Assembly (NCBI RefSeq): GCF_003990445.1
Contig: NZ_REEZ01000011.1
Span: 90,289-154,288, forward strand
Direction: 5' to 3'
Length of the DNA stretch: 64,000 nucleotides
From: Pararhodobacter zhoushanensis
Lineage (GTDB): Bacteria; Pseudomonadota; Alphaproteobacteria; Rhodobacterales; Rhodobacteraceae
Shown here piece by piece: positions 42,771 to 53,412 of the stretch; position 1 is the first letter of the stretch; every line of letters starts with the position of its first letter. Under the pieces are notes generated by a model. The model was not told where the DNA came from. It saw only the letters and a program-made list of their open reading frames with translations, and made no database searches. The position numbers and the translations under genes are program-made.

Positions 42771-43997
42771 GTGACAGGCCCGGCCCCTTTGGCTGTCATG
42801 CGCGCGGGCTGCGAAGGCTTCGCGCGGCTTGGCGTTGCTGTGTCGGGCGGCGGCGATTCGGTGGCGGCGCTGGTGCTGGCGGTCGAGGCGCTGGGCGCGG
42901 CGCGGGTGGCGGCGGTGACGGTCGATCACGGCCTGCGGCCCGAGGCGGCGGCGGAGGCTGTGGGCGTTGCGGCGCTGTGCGCCCGGTTGGGCGTGGCGCA
43001 TGACGTTCTGCGCTGGTCGGGGCCTGAGCGCGGCAATCTGATGGACGAGGCGCGCGCGGCGCGGCTGGCGCTGATTGGCGGTTGGGCGCGTGGGCGGGTG
43101 GACGCCGTGGTTCTGGCGCATACGCTCGATGATCAGGCCGAGACGGTGCTGATGCGGCTGGCGCGGGGATCGGGTGTGGACGGATTGTCCGGGATGGCCG
43201 AGCGGCGCGAGGCCGAGGGGGTGATCTGGCTGCGGCCCTTGCTGGGCGTGACGCGCGAGGCGCTGCGCAGCGAGTTGCGGGCGCGGGGCGTGGCGTGGGT
43301 CGACGACCCGAGCAACGACAACCCGCGCTATCAGCGGGTGCGGGCGCGCAAGGCACTGGCGGCGCTGGCCGATCTGGGGATCGGGGCCGAGGGTTTGGCG
43401 GCGACCGCCGGGCGCATGCGCCGGGCACGCGGCGCTTTGGAGGCACAGGCCCAGGCAGCGCTGGACGCGCTGGTGGGCGAGGATCGCGGGACAGTGATTA
43501 TCGACGCGGGTGTGCGGGCGCTGGAACCGGAAATCAGGGACCGGGTGGTGGCGCATCTGCTGATGCAGCTCTCGGGCGCGACCTATCGCCCCCGGCTGGA
43601 GGATCTACAGCGGTTGCTGTCGGCGGGGCAGGGCACATTGATGGGCTGCGTGCTGACCGTTGAGGGCACTGGGCTGCGCCTGTCGCGCGAGGCGCAGGCG
43701 GTGGCCGGGCTGGTATGCCCCAGCGATCAGGTCTGGGACCATCGCTGGCGGGCGGAAGGCCCCGTCCCCGGCGAGATCCGCGCCTTGGGCGAGGCCGGGC
43801 TGTTACAGCTGAGCCAGCAGGCGCGGGCCGGCATGCATACACATTGGCGTGACACCGGCCTGCGCCGCGAGACCCTTGCCGCGCTGCCGGGGATCTGGCG
43901 CGAGGGCGCTTTGATCGCCGCGCCGCTGGCGTTTTGGCCCGGCGAATGGCGTCTTTCTGCGCGACCTGTCGCCGCGATTGTCACGCAGCGGGCATAA
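42771..43997 (+). CDS. tilS: tRNA(Ile)-lysidine synthase
   Basis: 408 residues from GTG 42771; ATG at 42798 is an alternative. ATP-pyrophosphatase P-loop SGGGDS (25-30), VDHGLRPEA near 50, and AHTLDDQAETVLMRLARGSGVDGLSGM near 115. It modifies the CAU anticodon of tRNA-Ile so that it reads AUA. The C-terminal region is short and variable, as in other alphaproteobacterial TilS. It precedes ftsH, a common pairing. Very high GC with many GGGG/GCG codons. Confidence 0.93.
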   Translation: MTGPAPLAVMRAGCEGFARLGVAVSGGGDSVAALVLAVEALGAARVAAVTVDHGLRPEAAAEAVGVAALCARLGVAHDVLRWSGPERGNLMDEARAARLALIGGWARGRVDAVVLAHTLDDQAETVLMRLARGSGVDGLSGMAERREAEGVIWLRPLLGVTREALRSELRARGVAWVDDPSNDNPRYQRVRARKALAALADLGIGAEGLAATAGRMRRARGALEAQAQAALDALVGEDRGTVIIDAGVRALEPEIRDRVVAHLLMQLSGATYRPRLEDLQRLLSAGQGTLMGCVLTVEGTGLRLSREAQAVAGLVCPSDQVWDHRWRAEGPVPGEIRALGEAGLLQLSQQARAGMHTHWRDTGLRRETLAALPGIWREGALIAAPLAFWPGEWRLSARPVAAIVTQRA

Positions 43998-44074
43998 TCG
44001 CATTGAAGTCACCCTGCGCATCACTATCTTAGAGGCTAACTGGCCAGACTTGGCCGAGAAGATTGGAGAGCTCC

Positions 44075-45988
<1,914 letters not shown>

Positions 45989-46007
45989 TCCGGTTGCTCT
46001 TGCAATC

Positions 46008-46040
46008 ACCCCGGCACCGCGCGACGGTGCCGGGGTTTTT
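46008..46040 (+). terminator. Rho-independent terminator of ftsH
   Basis: 12-bp perfect stem ACCCCGGCACCG / CGGTGCCGGGGT with loop CGCGA, then TTTTC; 19 bases after the ftsH stop. Confidence 0.92.
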
Positions 46041-46060
46041 CTTTGCCTTGAGGTCTGCCC

Positions 46061-46660
46061 ATGCCCGCGCTTGCCGCCACCAAATTCGAAGCCGAGATCG
46101 TCTGGCTGGGCGTGGTCACAGACCGCGCCGCCGCGCTGCCCTCAGCGCCGCTCGAGGCGATGGAACTGACCTTCGACGGCCCGCTGGGGGAGGCGCATGG
46201 CGGCATGACCCGGCCGTCGTGTTCGCGTGTGCTGGGCCTTTATCCGCGCAACACACCGATCCGCAATGTGCGGCAATTGTCGATCGTGTCCGAGGAAGAG
46301 CTGGCGGCGATTGCGCAAGAGATGGGGCTGGAAGCGCTGGACCCGACGCTGCTCGGCGCGACGATGGTGCTGCGCGGGGTGCCTGATTTCAGCCATGTGC
46401 CGCCCTCCTCACGGCTGCTGGCCGACAGCGGGGCCTCGCTGACCGTGGACATGGAAAACCGCCCCTGCACGCTGCCCGCCCGCCCCATCGAGACCCAGCA
46501 CCCCGGCTACGGCAAGGCGTTCAAACCCGCCGCCGCGAATCGGCGCGGGGTGACCGCCTGGGTCGAGGCTGAAGGCCGCGTGGCGTTGGGCGACCGGCTC
46601 CGGCTGTTTGTGCCCGATCAGCCGGTCTGGTCACAAATGCCGCGCGCCCTTCGCCGATAA
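46061..46660 (+). CDS. MOSC-domain protein
   Basis: 199 residues. The MOSC domain (molybdenum cofactor sulfurase C-terminal type) is recognised from the strand pattern RQLSIVSEEELAAIAQEMGL, the loop LLGATMVLRGV and the cysteine in MENRPCTLPA near residue 136, followed by RRGVTAWVEAEGRVALGDRL. MOSC proteins bind or transfer sulfur from cofactors; exact substrate unknown. No neighbour suggests a partner. It starts shortly after the ftsH terminator. Confidence 0.85.
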   Translation: MPALAATKFEAEIVWLGVVTDRAAALPSAPLEAMELTFDGPLGEAHGGMTRPSCSRVLGLYPRNTPIRNVRQLSIVSEEELAAIAQEMGLEALDPTLLGATMVLRGVPDFSHVPPSSRLLADSGASLTVDMENRPCTLPARPIETQHPGYGKAFKPAAANRRGVTAWVEAEGRVALGDRLRLFVPDQPVWSQMPRALRR

Positions 46661-46724
46661 CGGCTAGGATTTCCGATACGAAACCGTGTGCCCCGCAAAA
46701 ACCGGCGGCGGCACTGCATTAGGA

Positions 46725-46734
46725 ATGTATACAT
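46725..46734. promoter_or_regulatory. Palindrome ATGTATACAT upstream of fhs
   Basis: A perfect 10-bp palindrome, extended to GCA/TGC partial arms, 58 bases before the fhs start in an AT-rich patch. TTGTATACAA-like palindromes are classic GntR-family operators, so this is a candidate operator for the C1-folate cluster. Confidence 0.4.
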
Positions 46735-46791
46735 GCAACGCGGCTAGCTAAGTCAGGGTTACGCCACGCCGCAGAAGGGGAGACAGCGTTC

Positions 46792-48468
46792 ATGACCTTC
46801 AAGACCGACATCGAAATCGCGCGCGCGGCTCACAAGAAGCCGATCCTTGAGATAGGCGAAGCACTGGGGATCCCCGCTGCCGAGCTTCTGCCCTATGGCC
46901 ACGACAAGGCGAAAGTCAGCCAGAGCTTCATCAATGGTCTGGCGGATCGCCCCGATGGCAAGCTGATCCTTGTGACGGCGATCACCCCGACCCCCGCCGG
47001 TGAGGGCAAGACGACCACGACGGTGGGGCTGGGTGACGGGCTGAACCGGATCGGCAAGAAGACGGTGATCTGCATCCGCGAGGCCAGCCTTGGCCCCAAC
47101 TTCGGCATGAAGGGCGGGGCGGCGGGGGGCGGCTATGCGCAGGTCGTGCCGATGGAAGAGATGAACCTGCATTTCACCGGCGATTTCCACGCGATCACCA
47201 GCGCGCATAACCTGCTCAGCGCGATGATCGACAACCACATCTATTGGGGTAACGGGCTGGAGATCGACGAGCGCCGCGTGATGTGGCGCCGGGTGATGGA
47301 CATGAACGACCGCGCGCTGCGCGATGTGGTGACCAGCCTTGGCGGCGTGTCCAACGGCTTTCCGCGCCAGACCGGATTTGACATCACCGTCGCGTCCGAG
47401 GTCATGGCGATCCTCTGTCTGGCGAAGGATCTGGCCGATCTGCAGCGCCGTCTGGGCAATATCGTCGTCGCCTATACCCGCGACCGCACGCCGATCACCT
47501 GCCGCGACCTCAAGGCCGATGGCGCGATGACGGTGCTGCTCAAGGACGCGATGCAGCCCAATCTGGTGCAGACGCTTGAGAACAACCCGGCCTTCGTCCA
47601 CGGCGGCCCGTTTGCCAATATCGCGCATGGCTGCAACTCGGCCATTGCCACGCGCACGGCGTTGAAGCTGGGCGAGTATGTCGTGACCGAGGCCGGCTTT
47701 GGCGCGGATCTGGGGGCCGAGAAGTTCTTTGACATCAAGTGCCGCAAGGCCGGTCTGACGCCTGCTGCCGCTGTCCTTGTCGCCACGGTGCGGGCGATGA
47801 AGATGAACGGCGGCGTCGCGCGCGCCGATCTGGGCGTTGAAAGCGTCGAGGCCGTGGAGAAGGGCTGCGCCAATCTGGGCCGTCACCTTGAGAATGTGAA
47901 AAGCTTCGGCGTGCCGGTGGTGGTGGCAATCAACCATTTCCATTCCGACACCGAGGCCGAGCTGCAGGCGATCAAGGATTTCGTCGCCACGCAGGGGGCC
48001 GAGGCGATTGTGTGCACCCATTGGGCCGATGGCTCGGCGGGGATGGAAGACCTGGCGCACAAGGTCGTGGCGATGGCCGACTCCGACGCGGCCAATTTCG
48101 CGCCGCTCTACCCCGACGACATGAGCCTGATGGACAAGATCGAGACCATCGCAAAGCGCATCTACCGTGCCGACGGGGTGATCGCCGATACCACGGTGCG
48201 CAACCAGCTCAAGACCTGGGAGGCGGCGGGCTATGGCCATCTGCCGGTCTGCATGGCCAAGACGCAGTATTCCTTTACCACCGACCCCAACGTGCGCGGC
48301 GCACCGACCGGGCACTCGTTCCCGGTGCGCGAGGTGCGCCTGTCGGCAGGGGCCGGGTTCATCGTGGCGATCTGCGGTGAGATCATGACCATGCCGGGCC
48401 TGCCGCGCAAACCGGCGGCGGAAACCATCGGCATCAATGATGACGGCTTTGTCGAAGGGCTGTTCTGA
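46792..48468 (+). CDS. fhs: Formate--tetrahydrofolate ligase
   Basis: 558 residues, full length. ATP-binding [19 protein letters not shown] near 65-83, [22 protein letters not shown] near 97-118, and [15 protein letters not shown] near 377. It makes 10-formyl-THF from formate, THF and ATP, or runs in reverse to yield ATP and formate. First gene of fhs-folD1-chorismate mutase-folD2. In roseobacters such clusters accompany oxidation of methyl groups (DMSP, glycine betaine, methylamines); none of those genes is in the window. GGGGAGAC precedes the ATG. Confidence 0.96.
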   Translation: MTFKTDIEIARAAHKKPILEIGEALGIPAAELLPYGHDKAKVSQSFINGLADRPDGKLILVTAITPTPAGEGKTTTTVGLGDGLNRIGKKTVICIREASLGPNFGMKGGAAGGGYAQVVPMEEMNLHFTGDFHAITSAHNLLSAMIDNHIYWGNGLEIDERRVMWRRVMDMNDRALRDVVTSLGGVSNGFPRQTGFDITVASEVMAILCLAKDLADLQRRLGNIVVAYTRDRTPITCRDLKADGAMTVLLKDAMQPNLVQTLENNPAFVHGGPFANIAHGCNSAIATRTALKLGEYVVTEAGFGADLGAEKFFDIKCRKAGLTPAAAVLVATVRAMKMNGGVARADLGVESVEAVEKGCANLGRHLENVKSFGVPVVVAINHFHSDTEAELQAIKDFVATQGAEAIVCTHWADGSAGMEDLAHKVVAMADSDAANFAPLYPDDMSLMDKIETIAKRIYRADGVIADTTVRNQLKTWEAAGYGHLPVCMAKTQYSFTTDPNVRGAPTGHSFPVREVRLSAGAGFIVAICGEIMTMPGLPRKPAAETIGINDDGFVEGLF

Positions 48469-48526
48469 CACATCCACAGCCGGGCAGGGGCAGCCCCCGC
48501 CCGGCGCTTAACTCCGAGGATAGCAG

Positions 48527-49423
48527 ATGAAAACTGACGGGATCCGGGCAGCCCTGATCGACGGAAAGGCCATCGCCGCCAAGATGCGCACCGAGACGGC
48601 TGCCGAAGCGGCTGAGCTGGCGGCACTGGGCTGGCAGCCCCGGCTGGTGTCGATCACCGTCGGCGATGGTGCGGCCTCCGAGGTCTATGTGCGCAACCAG
48701 CAGCGCACCGCCGAGAATGCGGGGGTCGAGTTTGAGGCGCGCACTTACCCCGAGACCATCTCGATGGAACAACTGGTTGGCGTGCTGCAAGGCCTGAACG
48801 CCGATCCGCGCGTCAACGGCATCATCATCCAGCGCCCGCTGCCCGCGCATATCCCGGTGAAAACGCTGCAAAAAGCCGTGCATCCGCTCAAGGATGTCGA
48901 GGGGATGCACCCGGCCTCGATCGGCAATATCGTCTATAACGATCTGGCGCTGGGGCCCTGTACCGCCGTCGCTGCGGTCGAGATTCTGAAAACCCTGCCG
49001 CTGAAGATCGAGGGGCTGGATGTCACCGTCATCGGCCATTCCGAGATCGTCGGCAAACCCATCGCCTTTCTGCTGATGAGCCTTGGCGCGACGGTCACGG
49101 TCTGCCACCACATGACCCGCTCGGTCGCCATGCACTCGCGCGCGGCGGATGCGGTGTTCGTGGCGGTCGGCAAGCCGGGTCTGGTGACGGGCGACATGCT
49201 CAAACCCGGTGCGGCGCTGATCGACATCGGTATCAACCGGGTCGATGGCAAGACGGTCGGTGACGCCGATTTTGACAGCTGCGCCAAGGTCGCCGGGTGG
49301 CTGACTCCGGTGCCGGGTGGCGTGGGGCCGGTGACGGTGGCAACGCTGATGAAGAACGCCGTGCTGGCGACCCGGCTGCAAATGGCGCATTACCGCGCCG
49401 AATACGCGCTGACCGATGTCTGA
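48527..49423 (+). CDS. FolD-like protein with substituted catalytic residues (FolD1)
   Basis: 298 residues with both FolD domains, including the NAD(P) motif GHSEIVGKPIAFLL and the C-terminal [15 protein letters not shown]. Active site compared with the well-known FolD layout: Tyr54 is kept, but the catalytic lysine four residues later is Gln58 (YVRNQ instead of YVxSK). Gln102 is kept (IIIQRPLP), while the DVDG aspartate is Glu125 (KDVEGMHP). In human MTHFD1 the lysine is required for the cyclohydrolase step, so this protein may be a dehydrogenase only, or act on another C1-folate. Follows fhs by 58 bases and overlaps the next gene by 8. Confidence 0.88.
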   Translation: MKTDGIRAALIDGKAIAAKMRTETAAEAAELAALGWQPRLVSITVGDGAASEVYVRNQQRTAENAGVEFEARTYPETISMEQLVGVLQGLNADPRVNGIIIQRPLPAHIPVKTLQKAVHPLKDVEGMHPASIGNIVYNDLALGPCTAVAAVEILKTLPLKIEGLDVTVIGHSEIVGKPIAFLLMSLGATVTVCHHMTRSVAMHSRAADAVFVAVGKPGLVTGDMLKPGAALIDIGINRVDGKTVGDADFDSCAKVAGWLTPVPGGVGPVTVATLMKNAVLATRLQMAHYRAEYALTDV

Positions 49424-49736
49424 GGCGCTGCCGCTGCCCGAGGCGGTGCAGACGATGGCCGAACTGCGCGGCTGCATCGACACGCTCGACGACCAGCTGA
49501 TGGGGATTCTGGCCGCGCGGCTGGCCTATGTCGACCGGGCGGCGGTCCTGAAGGCACGCGAAGGGATTGCCGCCGCCGCGCCATCCCGCGTGCAAGCGGT
49601 GGTGGACCGGGTCCGCGCGCGGGCCGAGGTCACCGGCTTTGACCCCGATATCGCCGAAGCGATGTGGCGGGTGATGATCGAACAGCTGATCGCGCGCGAA
49701 GCGCGGGTCTTGGGACATAACGGGAGGGACGCATGA
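49416..49736 (+). CDS. Chorismate mutase, AroQ class (PchB-like)
   Basis: 106 residues, all-helical AroQ fold. Compared with E. coli chorismate mutase and PchB, the active-site arginines and lysine are conserved (Arg18, Arg35, Lys46, and Arg58 in PSRVQ). The Gln88 position of the E. coli enzyme is Glu95, a variant seen in other chorismate mutases. Isochorismate-pyruvate lyase activity is an alternative because PSR-V resembles PchB. Overlaps folD1 by 8 bases and folD2 by 4, so it is translationally locked between them. Why an aromatic-pathway enzyme sits in a C1-folate operon is not clear. Confidence 0.85.
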   Translation: MSEALPLPEAVQTMAELRGCIDTLDDQLMGILAARLAYVDRAAVLKAREGIAAAAPSRVQAVVDRVRARAEVTGFDPDIAEAMWRVMIEQLIAREARVLGHNGRDA

Positions 49737-50623
49737 GCGCCACCATCATCGACGGAAAAGCCTTTGCGGCGACAGTGCGCGCACAGGTGGCCGAGCATGT
49801 TGCGCTGCTCAAGGCCGATCACGGGCTGACGCCGGGACTGGCCGTGGTGCTGGTCGGCGAAGATCCGGCGTCCGAGGTTTATGTCCGCTCCAAAGGCAAG
49901 CAGACGACCGAAGTCGGGATGAACTCGTACGAGCACAAGCTGCCGGCGGATACGTCTGAGGCTGATCTGCTGGCGCTGATTTTCCAGCTGAACGCCGACC
50001 CGGCGGTCAACGGGATTCTGGTGCAATTGCCGCTGCCGGATCATCTGGACAGCGATCTGGTGATCAATGCCATCGACCCGGCCAAGGATGTGGACGGGTT
50101 CCATATCTCGAATGTCGGGCTGTTGGGGACGGGTCAGAAGTCGATGGTGCCCTGCACGCCGCTGGGATGTCTGATGATGTTGCGGGCGCAGCTGGGCTCG
50201 CTGTCGGGCCTGAATGCGGTGGTCGTGGGGCGCTCGAACATCGTCGGCAAGCCGATGGCGCAGCTGCTGCTGGGTGACAGCTGCACGGTGACGATTGCGC
50301 ATTCGCGCACCAAGGATCTGGCCGAGGTCTGCCGGGGCGCGGATATTCTGGTGGCGGCGGTCGGTCGTCCCGAGATGATCCCGGGCGACTGGATCAAGCC
50401 GGGGGCGACGGTGATCGACGTGGGCATCAACCGGATCGAGCGGGACGGCAAGAAGACGCTGGTCGGCGATGTCGCGTTTGCCAGCGCGGCCGCCGTGGCC
50501 GGGGCGATCACCCCGGTGCCGGGCGGGGTGGGGCCGATGACGATTGCCTGCCTGCTGGCCAATACGCTGACGGCGACGTGCCGGGCGAACGGGTTGGCCG
50601 AGCCGCAGGGGTTGACGGCCTGA
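49733..50623 (+). CDS. folD: Methylenetetrahydrofolate dehydrogenase / methenyltetrahydrofolate cyclohydrolase
   Basis: 296 residues and canonical: Tyr50 and Lys54 (YVRSK), Gln98 (ILVQLPLP) and Asp121 (KDVDGFH) fall at the same numbers as in E. coli FolD. NADP site [16 protein letters not shown]-terminal [16 protein letters not shown]. It interconverts 5,10-methylene-THF, methenyl-THF and 10-formyl-THF. With Fhs it links formate to C1-folates. This copy supplies the cyclohydrolase that FolD1 probably lacks. Last gene before paired palindromes. Confidence 0.96.
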   Translation: MSATIIDGKAFAATVRAQVAEHVALLKADHGLTPGLAVVLVGEDPASEVYVRSKGKQTTEVGMNSYEHKLPADTSEADLLALIFQLNADPAVNGILVQLPLPDHLDSDLVINAIDPAKDVDGFHISNVGLLGTGQKSMVPCTPLGCLMMLRAQLGSLSGLNAVVVGRSNIVGKPMAQLLLGDSCTVTIAHSRTKDLAEVCRGADILVAAVGRPEMIPGDWIKPGATVIDVGINRIERDGKKTLVGDVAFASAAAVAGAITPVPGGVGPMTIACLLANTLTATCRANGLAEPQGLTA

Positions 50624-50634
50624 GGGCTTGCACA

Positions 50635-50659
50635 GGGTGGGGTGAAACCCCACCCTACG
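50635..50659. repeat. Palindromic extragenic element, copy 2 (inverted orientation)
   Basis: Hairpin GGGTGGGGT-GAA-ACCCCACCC followed by TACG, 11 bases after the folD2 stop. Reverse-complement orientation relative to copies 1 and 3. Confidence 0.75.
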
Positions 50660-50667
50660 GGCGCCGC

Positions 50668-50693
50668 GTAGGGTGGGATTTCATCCCACCGTC
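50668..50693. repeat. Palindromic extragenic element, copy 3
   Basis: Hairpin GGTGGGAT-TTC-ATCCCACC. Relative to copy 1, a G-C pair became A-T in both arms (compensatory). It abuts the stop of the minus-strand SRPBCC gene just as copy 1 abuts etfA. Confidence 0.75.
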
Positions 50694-50695
50694 GC

Positions 50696-51169
50696 TTACG
50701 CTGCCAGGTGCTCGCGCTCCAGCCGGGCGTAGCTGGCTTCCATACCATCGGTCATGCCGGTGGCGAGCATCGCGTCCATGGTTTCGGCGGCCTCGACCGT
50801 CATCGTCATGACCATCCGGGTGCCAGAACCGTCGGCGATGAACCGGGTATCGACGGTGTTGTCGGGTGTCTGGTCGGGCAAGAACATGCGCTCGACATGC
50901 AGGATGCGGTGCGGTTCCTCGACCTCGAGCACGTCGGCGGTCATGTAGAAACCGTGGGTTCCGTCGGCGGATTGCCAATCATAGCGCAGGCTGCCGCCAG
51001 GGCGCATGTCGACCTCGCAGCGGCTCATCACCCAGCCGTCCGGTCCGACCAGCCATTGGCTCAGCAGCGCGGGGTCAGTGTGCGCCTCCCATACACGGGC
51101 CGGAGGCGCGGAAAAATGGCGGGTCACGGTGGCGACGGTTGGGCTGGTTCTGTCAAGTGTCAGGGGCAT
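50696..51169 (-). CDS. SRPBCC (AHSA1-type) protein
   Basis: 157 residues. START/Bet v1-like fold recognised from the N-terminal RHFSAPPARVWEAHTDPALLSQWL and GGSLRYDWQSADGTHGFYMTADVLEVEEPHRILHVER, with the C-terminal helix ETMDAMLATGMTDGMEASYARLEREH. A small-molecule-binding protein of unknown ligand. Overlaps the ArsR-family gene by 17 bases, the usual ArsR-SRPBCC pair. Confidence 0.88.
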   Translation of the reverse strand: MPLTLDRTSPTVATVTRHFSAPPARVWEAHTDPALLSQWLVGPDGWVMSRCEVDMRPGGSLRYDWQSADGTHGFYMTADVLEVEEPHRILHVERMFLPDQTPDNTVDTRFIADGSGTRMVMTMTVEAAETMDAMLATGMTDGMEASYARLEREHLAA

Positions 51170-51494
51170 TGTCGGTCCTTTCCGGGGTGGCCAGCAGCGC
51201 GTCGAGCCGCGCGAAATTCATCTCCATCACGCGCTCAAGCTCGCTGATCCAGCCGCGCACCGGCGCCAGCGCCTGCGGGTTCAACCGGCAGGGACGCCGG
51301 GTGCCGTCGATGCGGCGCTCGATCAGACCAGCCTCTTCCAGCACCTTGAGATGGCGCGAGACGGCGGGTTGGCTGATCGGGAACAGCGCGGCCAGATCAT
51401 TGACCGTCGCCTCACCCTGCGCCAGCCGATTGAGGATCGACAGGCGCGTGGGATCGGCGAGCGCCGCGAAGGTGGCGGGCAGAGGGGCGGTCAT
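51153..51494 (-). CDS. ArsR-family transcriptional regulator
   Basis: 113 residues. Winged-helix core LADPTRLSILNRLAQGEATVNDLAALFPISQPAVSRHLKVLEEAGLIERRIDGTRR; no metal-binding CxC motif, so this is the non-metal group that partners SRPBCC proteins. It probably controls its own operon; an AT-rich stretch TATATAG / CTTATATAA lies just upstream (51508-51530), a candidate promoter/operator. Confidence 0.92.
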   Translation of the reverse strand: MTAPLPATFAALADPTRLSILNRLAQGEATVNDLAALFPISQPAVSRHLKVLEEAGLIERRIDGTRRPCRLNPQALAPVRGWISELERVMEMNFARLDALLATPERTDNAPDT

Positions 51495-51548
51495 GTGCGT
51501 GATTCGTTATATAGCATGAAGCTTATATAATGAAGGACTTCAGCTCGC

Positions 51549-51980
51549 TCAAGCGCGTTGCGCAACCGGGATCATCGTGCCCTGCAACAGCGCGATGGAT
51601 TTGCGGTTCTCGCCGGTCAACGCGAACACCTCGGCCCGCACCACCGTCAGCCGTTTGCCCGCGCGCACGACCTCGCCCACCGCTTCCAGGGCATCGCCGA
51701 TGGCAGGGGACAGCAGGTTGATCTTCATTTCGACCGTCATCACGTCGCTCTCCAGCCCCATCAACGTCAGCGCGGCATAGCCGGCGGCGCTATCCCCGAT
51801 GGTGAAGGCCAGCCCGGCATGCGCCGCGCCGTGCTGCTGTTTGAGATGCGGCGCGATGGGCGCGCGGATGACGCAGCGACCGGGGCCGGTCTCGATCAGC
51901 GCGGCCCCCATGGTCTGCATCATTGTCTGGCTGGCGAAACTCGCGCGCGCTGCGGCCTCGATCGCGGTGAAATCGTCCAT
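51549..51980 (-). CDS. PaaI-family (hotdog) thioesterase
   Basis: 143 residues. Motif QHGAAHAGLAFTIGDSAAGYAAL is the PaaI HGG-x-x-x-x-x-D segment with HAG in place of HGG. The conserved VEMKINLLSPAIGDALEAVGEVVRAGKRLTVVRAEVF strand pair supports the assignment. Substrate unknown. Third hotdog thioesterase of this type in the window besides YbgC. No operon partner. Confidence 0.88.
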   Translation of the reverse strand: MDDFTAIEAAARASFASQTMMQTMGAALIETGPGRCVIRAPIAPHLKQQHGAAHAGLAFTIGDSAAGYAALTLMGLESDVMTVEMKINLLSPAIGDALEAVGEVVRAGKRLTVVRAEVFALTGENRKSIALLQGTMIPVAQRA

Positions 51981-52067
51981 GAATATCCCTCCCTGCTGCG
52001 CGCCAGCAAAGCGCGAAGCCGGGCGCAGGCCAACACCCGGCAGAAGGATCGTTACGTCACGCGCGGT

Positions 52068-53390
52068 TTAGCGGATGATTTCCTCATCCCTGACGAACAT
52101 GTTCGACCAGGCGCGGTCTATCAGTTCGGGCGACATGTGATAGGGGCGCCCCTCATAGTCACAAATCGCGATCATCTGGTCGATCAGGAACACCGGCTGA
52201 TAGTTCGCATAGACGTTGTCGATGGTGGGATACTTGGTCTGCAGCAGGTGGATCAGCGCGTCTTCGTTCAGCGGAATGCGCCGCTTGCGGGCGACCAGCG
52301 CAAAGATCTTGAGGAAGTCGGCCTGGTTCGGGCCGTCGATCTTGATCTTGAAAAAGATCCGACGCAGCGCGGCGGTATCGAAGATCGTATTGGGATGAAA
52401 GTTGGTGGAGAAAATGACCAGCGTGTCAAACGGCACGATGAATTTCTCGCCGGAAATGAGCGTGAGAATGTCATAGTTCATCTCAAGCGGAACGATCCAG
52501 CGGTTGACCAGCGCCTGCGGCGGCTCCTCTTGCCGGCCAAGGTCGTCGACGATGAACACGCCCCCCATCGCCTTGAACTGCAGTGGGGCCTGATAGGTGC
52601 GCGAGGCGGCATTGTATTTCAGCTCGAGCATATCGAGCCGCAGTTCGCCGCCGGTAATCACTGTCGGGCGCTCGCACAGTTGATAGCGTGGGTCGTGGCG
52701 TTGGCCGTGCAACCGCAGCGAGGTGCCGGTGCTGGCGTTGGCGGGGGCAACCTTGCGGTGGACGATGGGGTCATAGACCGCGATCACCTGACCCGAATGC
52801 ACGACAGCACTGGGCACGTAGATGGTGTCGCCCAGGGCATCGCGGATCCCGTTCGAGATTGACGATTTTCCATTGCCCGGCGGGCCATACATCAGAATCG
52901 AGCGACCCGAGGTCACGGCGGGGCCCAAATCGCCCAGCAGTCCTTCGGGCAGGATCAGGTCGCCCATGGCGGCGGTCAACTGCTCGCGGGTGATCTTGAC
53001 CTTGCGGATCGACTGGCGGCGCACCTGTTCGCCGTAGCTTTCAAGCGAGACGGGCATCGCGCCGTAATATTCCGAGATCGCCAGTGCCTGCTGGGCGCGC
53101 TGGCGTCCGGCGTCGGTCAGCTGATAGCCCATCTCGGTCGAGGTGGCGGTCGCCTGCAAGGTGCCCATCGCCTCGACCAGACGTTCGGCGCGGGCGCTGT
53201 CGATCAGCTGCTGGGTCTGGGCAAAGGACAGGCACACGATCCGCGAGACATCCGACACATGGGTCAGCGACATGCGGAACATGGTCTTGAGAAGGATGTC
53301 GCTCATCAGGGTAAGCGGCAGGCCCGTATCCTCCAGCGTCGCGGGCGGCGGCGGCGGGGGGATGCGGGACAGGGCGGGTGCGTCGTTCAT
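52068..53390 (-). CDS. AAA-family ATPase linked to the tad locus
   Basis: 440 residues. A Pro-rich start (RIPPPPPPATLEDTGLPLT) and a winged-helix-like N-terminal half (about 28-135) precede a P-loop (ILMYGPPGNGKSSI near 165), Walker B-type VFIVDDLGRQEEPP, a sensor-1 stretch LVIFSTNFHP and an arginine-rich segment ALRRIFFKIKI. Not a TadA-type secretion ATPase; the AAA core resembles the MoxR/DnaC-type remodelers. It sits 22 bases downstream of the prepilin peptidase on the same strand and so may be part of the pilus locus. Function unknown. Confidence 0.8.
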   Translation of the reverse strand: MNDAPALSRIPPPPPPATLEDTGLPLTLMSDILLKTMFRMSLTHVSDVSRIVCLSFAQTQQLIDSARAERLVEAMGTLQATATSTEMGYQLTDAGRQRAQQALAISEYYGAMPVSLESYGEQVRRQSIRKVKITREQLTAAMGDLILPEGLLGDLGPAVTSGRSILMYGPPGNGKSSISNGIRDALGDTIYVPSAVVHSGQVIAVYDPIVHRKVAPANASTGTSLRLHGQRHDPRYQLCERPTVITGGELRLDMLELKYNAASRTYQAPLQFKAMGGVFIVDDLGRQEEPPQALVNRWIVPLEMNYDILTLISGEKFIVPFDTLVIFSTNFHPNTIFDTAALRRIFFKIKIDGPNQADFLKIFALVARKRRIPLNEDALIHLLQTKYPTIDNVYANYQPVFLIDQMIAICDYEGRPYHMSPELIDRAWSNMFVRDEEIIR

Positions 53391-53412
53391 GGGCGGGCCT
53401 CAGATCGCGGCG

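Noticed and set aside
46759-48477. 572-codon minus-strand frame opposite fhs
   Set aside because: Shadow of fhs, which has all family motifs; the antisense translation is His/Arg-rich without motif.
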